Source: an uncultured Bacilli bacterium (lineage in GTDB: Bacteria; Bacillota_I; Bacilli_A; RFN20; CAG-826). Taken from it: a stretch of DNA of 64,000 bases. Within the stretch, counting starts at the first letter, position 1; each line of letters starts with the position of its first letter. Positions 34,154 to 42,039 of this stretch are shown in pieces. The DNA is taken from NCBI GenBank assembly GCA_944363525.1, contig CALVUF010000007.1, positions 34,176 through 98,175 of the forward strand, read 5' to 3'. The position numbers and the translations under genes are program-made. Below the pieces are notes generated by a model, which did not search any database, had not been told where the DNA came from, and saw nothing but the letters and a program-made list of their open reading frames with translations.

Positions 34154-35686
34154 ATGAAGAAACACCTCGCTTTTTTATTCTTGCCCCTGCTGACGATCGG
34201 GCTTACCAGCTGCAATATCTATGACCTTTTCAACAAGGGGAAAGGCTCTTCCTTCGTCCCGCCGCTTACTAGCGACGGCCAATACGTCCTTGAGGACCCG
34301 ACCCCCTTTACCTATCGTGATCTTCAGCTTTCGGCCGGAATGGATGCTTTACCCTCGACCGGGGAATACGATGTCTTGGTCCTGCCGATCGAGATGAGCG
34401 ACTTCCCGTTTGAAGATGGGGCCTTAGAGGATCTCGACATCGTCTTGAATTCGGAAGACGGGACCGATTATTGGGAATCCCTCTCGAGTTTCTATTACAA
34501 ATCGAGCTATGGCCAGCTTAAGGTCAACTTTGTCATCGCCGATGTTTACCAAACCGGATTGACCGCCCAGCAGGCCTATTCCCGTTATGGGACCAATACC
34601 GTCAATCCCGACAATGGCATCAGCCTCATCGATGCCGCCTTTAAGAACTATAAAGCCAACGGGGGTAAGGCCGCTAGTTTCGACGATGACTCCAATGGCT
34701 GGGTCGATGGGATCGTCGCCGTCTATTCCTGCCCTGACTCCCAATCGTATGAATATCCTTTCTACGATGCGACCAACTTCTATTGGGCCTATACCTATTG
34801 GGCCCAGCAGACTCCTTCTTACGTCAGCCCGAACTTCAATCTCTACTTCTGGCTCTCAATCGACTTCATCTATACCGAGAAAGGCCAATTGGATGCCCAT
34901 ACCCTGATCCATGAATTCGGCCATATGCTCGGGTTAGACGATTACTATCCTTCCTCGACTTCCAAGGCTCCCTATAACGCCTATTTCCCGGTCGGCTGGC
35001 TCGATATGATGGATGGGAACATCCTCGATCATGACGCCTTCTCGAAATTGGCCCTTGGCTGGATTAAGCCGACGGTCATCGCCGATGAGTGTACCGTCGA
35101 ACTTAAACCGTTGCAGGATGGAGCTAACGCCATCGCCTTGCCCAGCGGAGCCTACAATGGCTCGGCCTTCGATGAATACCTTATCTTCGAACTCTATACC
35201 CCGACTGGCCTTAATGAACTCGACAGCACCACCCAATATAATGGGCGTCCCCTCGGGTTCCAGTCCCCGGGGGTCAAGATCCTCCATGTCGATGCCAGGG
35301 TGATGGAAATCACCATCAATTCCTCGGGCCGGGGAAGCGCCGAATACTTAGAAGGGACAACCCTCGATCCGGAGTCGACTGCTTCCTACATGCGTTATTA
35401 CCAAGTGGGGGCGACTAATTCGCAGAAGGTCAATTCCTATGCCAAGGATTCCTATTCCTTGGTCTCCTTAATCGACGCCTCCTCTCCTTCGGTCAACCCT
35501 TTCTACCGGCAAGGCTATGCCGATGACGGGTCCTTGTTCCATGCCGGCGATTCCTTCTCGCTTAGCAAATATTCCGTCTACTTCCCCGAGGAGACGACCC
35601 TTAATAACGGGCAATCCCTCGATTACGAAGTCCGCATCGATTACTGCGATTACGAAAAGGCGACCTTGACCTTCACCAAACGATGA
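34154..35686 (+). CDS. M6-type zinc metalloprotease lipoprotein (copy 1 of 3)
   Basis: Exported, lipid-anchored metalloprotease related to the immune inhibitor A/M6 family. The signal peptide is KKHLAFLFLPLLTIGLTSC with lipobox LTSC. Zinc site HEFGHMLGLDD at residues 253-263 fits HExxHxxGxxD, and LDMMDGNILDH follows as the Met-turn region. About 510 aa. The frame is open to 34133, but the Met at 34154 starts the signal peptide. Its stop overlaps the next paralogue's ATG by 4 bases. Substrates would be extracellular proteins or host glycoproteins; that is inference. Confidence 0.87.
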   Translation: MKKHLAFLFLPLLTIGLTSCNIYDLFNKGKGSSFVPPLTSDGQYVLEDPTPFTYRDLQLSAGMDALPSTGEYDVLVLPIEMSDFPFEDGALEDLDIVLNSEDGTDYWESLSSFYYKSSYGQLKVNFVIADVYQTGLTAQQAYSRYGTNTVNPDNGISLIDAAFKNYKANGGKAASFDDDSNGWVDGIVAVYSCPDSQSYEYPFYDATNFYWAYTYWAQQTPSYVSPNFNLYFWLSIDFIYTEKGQLDAHTLIHEFGHMLGLDDYYPSSTSKAPYNAYFPVGWLDMMDGNILDHDAFSKLALGWIKPTVIADECTVELKPLQDGANAIALPSGAYNGSAFDEYLIFELYTPTGLNELDSTTQYNGRPLGFQSPGVKILHVDARVMEITINSSGRGSAEYLEGTTLDPESTASYMRYYQVGATNSQKVNSYAKDSYSLVSLIDASSPSVNPFYRQGYADDGSLFHAGDSFSLSKYSVYFPEETTLNNGQSLDYEVRIDYCDYEKATLTFTKR

Positions 35687-37233
35687 AAAAGAACCTGTTG
35701 ATATTAGGGTTGGGCTTAGTTTGCCTCGCCGCCTGCACTCCGCGGACGATCCACCATTCTTCCTCGGAGGAGAAGACCCCGTCCGAACCTAATTCCCCGG
35801 ACTCGTCTTTGAATGTGACCACGCCTGAGGAATCGTCTTCCTCGAGCCTCGCTCCGGTCGATGTCTTCGAACCTCAATTGGTTTTGAAATATGGCTTCCA
35901 GGATCTGAACAATAGCCAGTATGCTGACTCCTTGCCAACGACCGGCCAATACTCGATCTTGGTCCTGCCGATTGAATTCACCGATTATAAGTTCAGCGAA
36001 TCGGAGTTAAGCGACCTTGATTCGACCATCAATGCCGAGAATGGGACGGCTTATTGGGAATCGCTTTCGTCATATTATTACAAGTCATCCTATGGCCAGC
36101 TGGATTTGAATTTTGTGATGGCCGATGTTTATGAGTCCGGGTATACCGCTAGAGGGGCGTATAACCAATTTGGCGCGAGTGGCCGCGATAACGGCATCAC
36201 TCTTATCAACGCCGCGTTCAAGGAGTATTCCGCCACCCACGACGTCGAACGGTTCGACACCGATAATAACGGCTGGATCGATGGGGTCATCGCCGTCTAT
36301 TCCTGCCATGATTATTACTCGGGAAACTTAAGTTATGATCAAACCGGTTTCTACTGGGCCTATACCTATTGGGCCCAGAATGAGCCAAACGGCCATTCCC
36401 CGACCGTCAACCTCTATTTCTGGCTCTCGATCGACTTTATCTACGAAGCCGGGGATGGCGATGCCCATACCCTGATCCACGAGTTCGGACATATGCTCGG
36501 CCTCGATGACCTTTATAGCGATTCCGCTAATGGGACGGCCTATGCCGGGGGGCTCGACATGATGGACCTCAACATCCTCGACCATGGGGCTTATGCCAAG
36601 ATTTTGCTGGGCTGGCTCAAGCCTTATGTCGTGACTGAGGAGGCGACGGTAGAGATCACCCCCTCGACCTCGACCCCCTCGGCCATCATCGTCCCCTCAG
36701 CCAGTTGGAACGGCAACGCCTTTGACGAGTATATGGTCATCGAGCTTTATAGCCCGATCGGGCTAAACGAGCATGATAGTCTCTCCGCCTATCCGGGCCG
36801 GCCGCGCGGCTATTCGAAGCCCGGGGTCAAAATCAGCCATATCGACGCGAGGGTCATGGCCGTGACCTACGATGATCGGGGCTATATGGAAGACGCTTCC
36901 TATTATTACGGCGATTCGATCGACGCTAGTTCCGGCAACGTCTATTACACGGTCGGGGCCACCAATTGTCAGAAGGATTACTACCCGGCGGCCTCCTTTT
37001 ATAACTTCAACACCCTAATCGACGCTTCCTCCCCTTCCCGGATCCCCTTTATTAACGGCGATTACGCCGATAACGACAGCCTATTCCACGCCGGCGATTG
37101 CTTTGATATCGATACTTACCGTAATTACTTCCCGGATAAGGGGAGATTCAATAACGGGGAGCGGTTCCCTTACCTCATCGACATCCTCTCCGTCAGCGAA
37201 AAATCGGCCGTTATTCAAATCAAGGAGGCTTAA
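35683..37233 (+). CDS. M6-type zinc metalloprotease lipoprotein (copy 2 of 3)
   Basis: Paralogue of the preceding gene, translationally coupled to it. Lipoprotein signal MKKNLLILGLGLVCLAAC (lipobox LAAC), then a Ser/Glu/Pro-rich linker of about 40 residues (SSSEEKTPSEPNS ... EESSSSS). The catalytic site HEFGHMLGLDD is at residues 266-276, followed by GLDMMDLNILDHG. The three copies share the block FYWAYTYWAQ and LYFWLSIDFIY just before the zinc site. 516 aa. All three are probably anchored outside the cell and co-expressed. Confidence 0.87.
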   Translation: MKKNLLILGLGLVCLAACTPRTIHHSSSEEKTPSEPNSPDSSLNVTTPEESSSSSLAPVDVFEPQLVLKYGFQDLNNSQYADSLPTTGQYSILVLPIEFTDYKFSESELSDLDSTINAENGTAYWESLSSYYYKSSYGQLDLNFVMADVYESGYTARGAYNQFGASGRDNGITLINAAFKEYSATHDVERFDTDNNGWIDGVIAVYSCHDYYSGNLSYDQTGFYWAYTYWAQNEPNGHSPTVNLYFWLSIDFIYEAGDGDAHTLIHEFGHMLGLDDLYSDSANGTAYAGGLDMMDLNILDHGAYAKILLGWLKPYVVTEEATVEITPSTSTPSAIIVPSASWNGNAFDEYMVIELYSPIGLNEHDSLSAYPGRPRGYSKPGVKISHIDARVMAVTYDDRGYMEDASYYYGDSIDASSGNVYYTVGATNCQKDYYPAASFYNFNTLIDASSPSRIPFINGDYADNDSLFHAGDCFDIDTYRNYFPDKGRFNNGERFPYLIDILSVSEKSAVIQIKEA

Positions 37234-37235
37234 CC

Positions 37236-38777
37236 ATGAAGAAAACGCCCTTGCTTTTATCCTTATTGCTGCTAGTCGGCTGCAAATCCACATCGAGCAG
37301 CAGCAGTTCCACATCGAGCAGCAGCAGCTCGCCGATCGAATTGAATGGCTTTCATAAAGCCGAATCGATCAATGAGAACATGACCTTGTTCGACGTCTAT
37401 TCCTCCCAATCGACCCCGAACCTTCCCTCGATCGGGGAATACGATATCTTGGTCCTGCCGATCGAGATCGAGGGTTATCCTTTTGCCGATGAGGATTTGC
37501 AGACGATAGAGATCGCCACCACCGGCAGCGCCGAGCAGACCGGTTATTGGGAAACTCTCCCCTCCTATTACGAGAAATCCAGTTACGGGGCTTTGCGGAT
37601 CAATTGCGAGGTCGCCCCGGTCGTCAAGATCGACAAGACCCCGCAAGAACTGCTCGATTCGACCAGCGACCCGGCCTCTTATTGCCTGAATGAGGGGCTG
37701 AACCAATATAAAGGGGACGTCAAGAAGTTCGACCATAACGGGGACGGGTTGATCGACGCCACGATTATGATTTATTCCTGCCCGGACGCCGGCCATTCGC
37801 GGGAAATCGCCTCCATCGACCCCTACGCCGATTATTTTTGGGCTTATACCTATTTCAACGGCGAGGCTTTGCCCGACGCCGATCCCGACGATCCGGTCGG
37901 CTTCTATTATTTCTGGTCCTCCCTCGATTTCTTCCAAGATGCCGGGGAAGGGAAAATCGATTGCCATACCATCATCCATGAGTTCGGGCATATCCTCGGG
38001 GCCGACGATTATTACGATGCCGATTTCGCCGTCAACGGCTACGACAATCCGGCCGGGGGATCGATCATGATGGATTGCAACGTCGGCGACATGGACATGG
38101 CCACCAAATTGCTTTATGGCTGGAGCAAGCCTTATGTGGTGAGCGAGGATTCCACCCTCACCATCAAGCCCTCCGAGAGCAGCGGGGATTGCATCCTCAT
38201 CGCCGATCATTGGAATGGGACCGGGTTCGACGAATTCCTTTTGCTCGAGCTATATACCCCGACCGGGCTTAACGAGCTTGACTCCAAGCAAGCCTATCCC
38301 GATTTGGGGGCGACCCTGCCGAGCGAGGCCGGGGTTAAGCTTTGGCACGTCGATAACCGGCTGGTGTATGGCCCGGGGTTCTTGAATGGGATGAACTTCC
38401 AAGACGTCGCCTATTTGACCGATGAGGAAACCGCTTCCGGAGAATACGAGAAGTATAGCCAAATCGACGGGAGGTTTTATACCAATTGCTTAGCCATCGC
38501 CGCCTCCAATTCCGATTACGCCCGATGCGTATCCTTGCTTGGCCAAGATATCTTCTCCTTGCAGCTTATCCAAGCCGGCGGGGAGTATACTTTCGATCGG
38601 ACTGACGTCAACACCGCGAACGCCGACCTTTTCCATACCGGCGATACCTTCGATATGGATGAGAGCGAGTTCTTTCCTTCCGGCAAGCTGAACAATGGGG
38701 CGAGCCTGCCCGTTTCCATCAGCTTCGATTCGGTTAGCGGAAAGGAAGCGAAGATAACCATCACCTACCATGAGTAA
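37236..38777 (+). CDS. M6-type zinc metalloprotease lipoprotein (copy 3 of 3)
   Basis: Third paralogue, 2 nt after the second. Signal KKTPLLLSLLLLVGC (lipobox LVGC) followed by a poly-Ser linker encoded by near-perfect tandem TCGAGCAGCAGC units (37292-37330), a place where copy number could slip. The zinc site HEFGHILGADD is at residues 248-258; SIMMDCNVGDMD follows. The most divergent of the three, but catalytic residues are intact. Its last 8 bases overlap the smpB start. Confidence 0.87.
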   Translation: MKKTPLLLSLLLLVGCKSTSSSSSSTSSSSSSPIELNGFHKAESINENMTLFDVYSSQSTPNLPSIGEYDILVLPIEIEGYPFADEDLQTIEIATTGSAEQTGYWETLPSYYEKSSYGALRINCEVAPVVKIDKTPQELLDSTSDPASYCLNEGLNQYKGDVKKFDHNGDGLIDATIMIYSCPDAGHSREIASIDPYADYFWAYTYFNGEALPDADPDDPVGFYYFWSSLDFFQDAGEGKIDCHTIIHEFGHILGADDYYDADFAVNGYDNPAGGSIMMDCNVGDMDMATKLLYGWSKPYVVSEDSTLTIKPSESSGDCILIADHWNGTGFDEFLLLELYTPTGLNELDSKQAYPDLGATLPSEAGVKLWHVDNRLVYGPGFLNGMNFQDVAYLTDEETASGEYEKYSQIDGRFYTNCLAIAASNSDYARCVSLLGQDIFSLQLIQAGGEYTFDRTDVNTANADLFHTGDTFDMDESEFFPSGKLNNGASLPVSISFDSVSGKEAKITITYHE

Positions 38778-39246
38778 GAAGAAGCGCGATTCCTCGGTGT
38801 TGTTGGAGAATAGGAAAGCCCATTTCCTCTATTTTCTTAGCGACTTCATGACCGCCGGGCTCGTTTTGACCGGGACTGAGATCAAGTCGCTAAGGGCCCG
38901 GAACGCCTCGCTTTCCGATTCTTATGTCTATATCAAAAACGGCGAGGCCTATATCGCCAATATGCATATCGCCCCCTATAAGGACGGGACGGTGTATAAC
39001 GTCGATCACCTTCGGGACCGGAAGCTGCTCCTCACTAAGCAAGAGATTCGCAAGCTCGACTCCCATTTGAAGGGCAGCTCGACCACCTGCGTCCCGACCA
39101 AGGTGTTTCTTAAAAACGGCTACGCCAAGGTCGAGATCGCTTTAGCCAAGGGCAAGCAAGCCCATGATAAGCGGGACTCGATCAAGAAGCGGGATGACGA
39201 ACGGGCCATCAAGGCGGCCGAGAAAGAAGGACGGAAATATGATTGA
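38770..39246 (+). CDS. smpB: SsrA (tmRNA)-binding protein
   Basis: Binds tmRNA and brings it to stalled ribosomes. It has the family pattern ENRKAHFLYFLSDFMTAGLVLTG, TEIKSLR, NMHIAPY, RDRKLLLTKQEI and the basic C-terminal tail GKQAHDKRDSIKKRDDER. 158 aa, full length. It overlaps the metalloprotease gene before it by 8 bases and the folC-like gene after it by 8 bases, so translation is chained through all of them. No tmRNA gene is visible in the window. Confidence 0.96.
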   Translation: MSKKKRDSSVLLENRKAHFLYFLSDFMTAGLVLTGTEIKSLRARNASLSDSYVYIKNGEAYIANMHIAPYKDGTVYNVDHLRDRKLLLTKQEIRKLDSHLKGSSTTCVPTKVFLKNGYAKVEIALAKGKQAHDKRDSIKKRDDERAIKAAEKEGRKYD

Positions 39247-40372
39247 TTTGCAGGGTTTCAAAAACGAATCCGGCGATTTCGACAAGGCTTTGCGGAAATC
39301 CTCCCTTTTGCCCAAATGCCCGGTTATTTTAGTATCCGGCAGCTCTGGCAAATCCTTGACCATCGCTTATTTAAGCGGCATTTTGCAGGCTTTAGGCAAG
39401 AAGGTTGGGGCTTATTATAATTGCTTCGATGACAATGAGGACGATATCCGGGTCAACGGGGAAAGAGGGGTCATTGACCTCGACTATCTTTCTTTGGCTA
39501 AGAAGTATTCGTTATCGAAAGAGCAAGCGAAGTTCTTATTGGCTTTATCGGCCTATAAAGATTGCGACTATATCCTCGTTGAAGAACCGATCGGCGGGGT
39601 CTCCTCCCCCATCTATAGCGAACTCCTTGAGCCGACCTTGACTATCCTGACTTCGGTTGGCTTAGACCATGTGGAGGAATTAGGGACTACTGAAAGCAGC
39701 ATCGCCTTAGACTGCGCCGCCCTGTCGGTCCCCGATTCGACTTTGCTTTCCTTTGAGCTGAACGAGCTCAACGAACCGCCGGTGAAGGAATATTGCCTCG
39801 ACAACAAAGTGAAGTGGGTCAAAGCCAATACCCCTTTCCATCCCCATTACGAAGGGGAGGAACTGGTGTTCGATATCCATGCTTACCCAGGAATTCGGAT
39901 CAATACCCCAGTGGCAATCGAGATGCTTGACGTCGCCTTAGCCATCGAGGCGGTCAATCAACTGGGGCTATCCTTGGATAAGGAGACCTTGCAAAAAGGG
40001 ATCGGTAAGATCTCTTTGCCTAACCACCACGAGGCGAAGGGCCGTTACCTCTTCGACTGCGCGTCCTCCCCCGAGATGATCGCTGGCTTGAGCAAGAGTT
40101 ATCCTTCTTTGGCTTTAGGTGAGCCCTTGTCGGTCGTTTATGCCGCGAAAAAAGGGAGCAACGTCGCCTCGATCCTCCCCTTATTGGACAATGCCTTCGA
40201 TAAGGTCTATCTGACCGGTATCCCGGGCGATGATTGCTTCTGGGGTGAAGACGATTTCTTCCTCTTCACCGCCGACCATCCGTTTATCAATGATCTCGCC
40301 TCGATTGAGGGGAAGGTTTTATTCCTCGGGGATATAAGGTTCTTAGCCTATGCCAAAGAACGAGTTGAATGA
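39239..40372 (+). CDS. folC: Divergent FolC-like Mur ligase family protein
   Basis: Resembles folylpolyglutamate/dihydrofolate synthase. The P-loop VSGSSGKSLT (residues 32-41) replaces the usual AGTNGKGS, KKVGAYYNCFDDNEDDIRVNGE matches the region where FolC has the SPHL and NER motifs, and GLDHVEELGTTESSIA matches the conserved DH...LGxT segment. It is about 377 aa, shorter than the usual 430, and several hallmark residues are altered, so activity on folate is not assured. The start at 39239 has AGAAGGA upstream; the frame is open further up but overlaps smpB. Confidence 0.65.
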   Translation: MIDLQGFKNESGDFDKALRKSSLLPKCPVILVSGSSGKSLTIAYLSGILQALGKKVGAYYNCFDDNEDDIRVNGERGVIDLDYLSLAKKYSLSKEQAKFLLALSAYKDCDYILVEEPIGGVSSPIYSELLEPTLTILTSVGLDHVEELGTTESSIALDCAALSVPDSTLLSFELNELNEPPVKEYCLDNKVKWVKANTPFHPHYEGEELVFDIHAYPGIRINTPVAIEMLDVALAIEAVNQLGLSLDKETLQKGIGKISLPNHHEAKGRYLFDCASSPEMIAGLSKSYPSLALGEPLSVVYAAKKGSNVASILPLLDNAFDKVYLTGIPGDDCFWGEDDFFLFTADHPFINDLASIEGKVLFLGDIRFLAYAKERVE

Positions 40373-40532
40373 ACCGGAGGTCGACGAGAGCCTTTTGACC
40401 CCGGAGCAGAAAGAGGAGCTTAATTCCCATCCTTCCCGGAAGGGTTTCTTCATCTTTTGTGGGGTGCTGGTCCTTCTCATCGTCGTGTGCCTTATCGTCA
40501 TCTTTGCTTTGGGTGGGCCTACAGGGGATTGA
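40350..40532 (+). CDS. Small single-pass membrane protein, 60 aa
   Basis: An acidic N-terminus (NEPEVDESLLTPEQKEEL), then one strong hydrophobic helix (GFFIFCGVLVLLIVVCLIVIFAL) and a short GGPTGD tail. It overlaps the end of the folC-like gene by 23 bases in another frame. The clear charge/helix design supports a real gene, but no family is recognised. Confidence 0.6.
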   Translation: MPKNELNEPEVDESLLTPEQKEELNSHPSRKGFFIFCGVLVLLIVVCLIVIFALGGPTGD

Positions 40533-40655
40533 ACATAAAACCTCTTTTCGCTTAGGGCCATCCCCATTAGTCGGAAAAGTTTGGACAATGTCCAAGGAAA
40601 CGGGGTTGAGGAATGGCTATAGGCGAGTAGACTATTGCCGGTTGGAGGGCCGGCT

Positions 40656-40784
40656 ATGGACGAAGAAGCTTATTCGAAGAAGATGAGCGTTGAGGACATG
40701 GAAGCCTATTTGTCCCTCGCCCTCTGCTCGACTGATAAGGAAATAAACGAAGCCTTGGCGAAAGCCAGCGAAGACAACAAGTAA
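40656..40784 (+). CDS. Small acidic protein, 42 aa
   Basis: A short open frame with a GGAGG ribosome site about 8 nt upstream and a perfect terminator 1 bp after the stop. The sequence has two amphipathic stretches (MSVEDMEAYLSLAL, then DKEINEALAKASEDNK). It is too short for most gene finders but is framed by proper expression signals. Function unknown. Confidence 0.6.
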   Translation: MDEEAYSKKMSVEDMEAYLSLALCSTDKEINEALAKASEDNK

Positions 40785-40785
40785 G

Positions 40786-40806
40786 ACGGCCGGTGGGCCG
40801 TTTTTT
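40786..40806 (+). terminator. Rho-independent terminator
   Basis: ACGGCC GGTG GGCCGT followed by a T6 run; closes the smpB-folC-small-gene operon. Confidence 0.92.
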
Positions 40807-40887
40807 GTTGGTGGGGCTGGATTCGCTTCGGCGTTTTTCGACTAATTGGGGATGGGCTTACCTTTGGCTCGTTATCGGATAACGCCA

Positions 40888-41214
40888 TCAATAGTATTCG
40901 TAATGGAAGTCATCAACCAAGCGATATTTATTCGCGTATGGCTTTAAGGCTTCCCTACTCATGGCTGAGAACTGGATGAGATCCTGCTTGAATTGCTGCT
41001 TTTCCTCTTTCGTTCTAAAGCCGACGCCAGTGAATTCGCGCTCGTTGTTGATGTATTGGCTATCGAATTCGCGCGATACCTTTCACATTAGGTCATCGAG
41101 TTCTTTGTTGCCTCTAAGTTCCTCCGGCAAGCCGACGTCCTCTACAATCCCGTCTTCCCCATATATCCAAACCGGTTCGCAACTGTATTCCAATAGCAAT
41201 CTGATTGTTCGCAT
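40888..41214 (-). pseudogene. Small gene interrupted by an in-frame TGA
   Basis: On the minus strand, an ATG at 41214 with an AAGGAGGA ribosome site opens a frame that reads 43 codons (RTIRLLLEYSCEPVWIYGE ... NKELDDLM), hits TGA at 41085-41083, then continues in the same frame for 64 more protein-like codons (KVSREFDSQYINNEREF ... RLVDDFHYEYY) to a final TGA. Total 108 codons with one lesion. Since TGA is a normal stop in this genome, this is a nonsense pseudogene, two short proteins, or a readthrough case. No family recognised. Confidence 0.65.
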
Positions 41215-41359
41215 TTTTCAATCCTCCTTGAATTTTCCTGGTTTAGTCGGATTTGCTCTTAAATATAGCGCTTGTTTGAAATAACCTCTGGTTTTTGGCA
41301 ATATTTAATCAATCTTCTTTCACCATCTGCCCACTTAACCAAGAAAGGAGAATCGAAAA

Positions 41360-41482
41360 ATGACGGAAGATCAAGCTGCCGTTGACTCTACGATACTGAC
41401 CAGCGACCTTAGGCGCAAGACGGTTTTCAAATCTTATACAGGAGTTTTCAAATGCGGATGCGGAATGGTTATGGATTGTTAA
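41360..41482 (+). CDS. Possible 40-aa upstream peptide
   Basis: An ATG with a very good ribosome site (AAAGGAG, 9 nt spacing) opens 40 codons (TEDQAAVDSTILTSDLRRKT ... CGCGMVMDC) whose end overlaps the lipoprotein start at 41452 in another frame. It may be a leader peptide coupling translation to the lipoprotein, or a small protein. Weak support beyond the ribosome site. Confidence 0.35.
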   Translation: MTEDQAAVDSTILTSDLRRKTVFKSYTGVFKCGCGMVMDC

Positions 41483-41964
41483 TCTTTTGCGCATTGAATG
41501 CGCTGCCGCTAGTTGGCTGCGACACAAATTATACTTCCCCTGCTAGGCATGAGTATGTTTATTCTCCCGAAGAATACTCTAGCCAGGAAGAGTGGAAGGA
41601 TTGCCGAGTGACTTTCGATTTGGTTCTCCGCGGCGATCCGGTTCTGAGGTATTGGGACCTTCCGTCGGAAACACGGGATCAAAGGCAAATCGAATGGTTG
41701 GGGCTTGAGGATAATCAGGCCGGCGACGTTGGCATGGCTTATGAAGGAGCGAATTTTCAGGAATGCCTAATCATTACTTTTCATGATCCTGGCCCGCAGC
41801 TCGATGGACCCTATATCATGCACGATGTGCAGGTCCGTTCGATGCAATTTTATGGGCTTAATGGCAATCATATGGCCATCAATCTTATTGGCGAACACGG
41901 TGACGATGGGATAACTATTGAGGGGCTTATCCCCGACGTCACTTTGGAATTCCAGGCCGTTTAA
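41452..41964 (+). CDS. Lipoprotein, unknown function, 170 aa
   Basis: Signal peptide RNGYGLLIFCALNALPLVGC with lipobox LVGC. The mature part is mostly acidic and aromatic (EYVYSPEEYSSQEEWKD, GPYIMHDVQVRSMQFYG) without a recognised domain. An ACAGGAG site lies about 8 nt before the ATG. A second in-frame ATG two codons later is equally possible. It is isolated between the interrupted small gene and the alpha-glucosidase. Confidence 0.7.
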   Translation: MRMRNGYGLLIFCALNALPLVGCDTNYTSPARHEYVYSPEEYSSQEEWKDCRVTFDLVLRGDPVLRYWDLPSETRDQRQIEWLGLEDNQAGDVGMAYEGANFQECLIITFHDPGPQLDGPYIMHDVQVRSMQFYGLNGNHMAINLIGEHGDDGITIEGLIPDVTLEFQAV

Positions 41965-42002
41965 TATTCCCTTTGGCCTTAGAGCGCTGTGAAAATCCCG
42001 TT

Positions 42003-42033
42003 TTGCCCCTACTAGCTTTAGGGGTGGTATAAT
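42003..42033 (+). promoter_or_regulatory. Promoter and putative operator of alpha-glucosidase, leaderless
   Basis: TTGCCC (42003-42008), 19-bp spacer, TATAAT (42028-42033) ending 6 nt before the ATG at 42040. A perfect inverted repeat CCCCTA/TAGGGG (42006-42011 and 42019-42024) sits between the two hexamers, well placed for a repressor. Confidence 0.65.
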
Positions 42034-42039
42034 CTGTTT

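Noticed and set aside
37272..38210. 312-codon minus-strand open frame opposite the third metalloprotease
   Set aside because: Ile/Gly/Asp-rich shadow of a strong coding frame with an intact zinc motif on the other strand.
40888..41214. TGA read as Trp (Mycoplasma-type code)
   Set aside because: Many confident genes here, including licC and smpB, end at TGA, and TGG is used for Trp throughout; recoding of the whole genome is excluded.
40961..41284. 107-codon plus-strand open frame
   Set aside because: It is the antisense of the interrupted minus-strand gene, which has the ribosome site and better composition.
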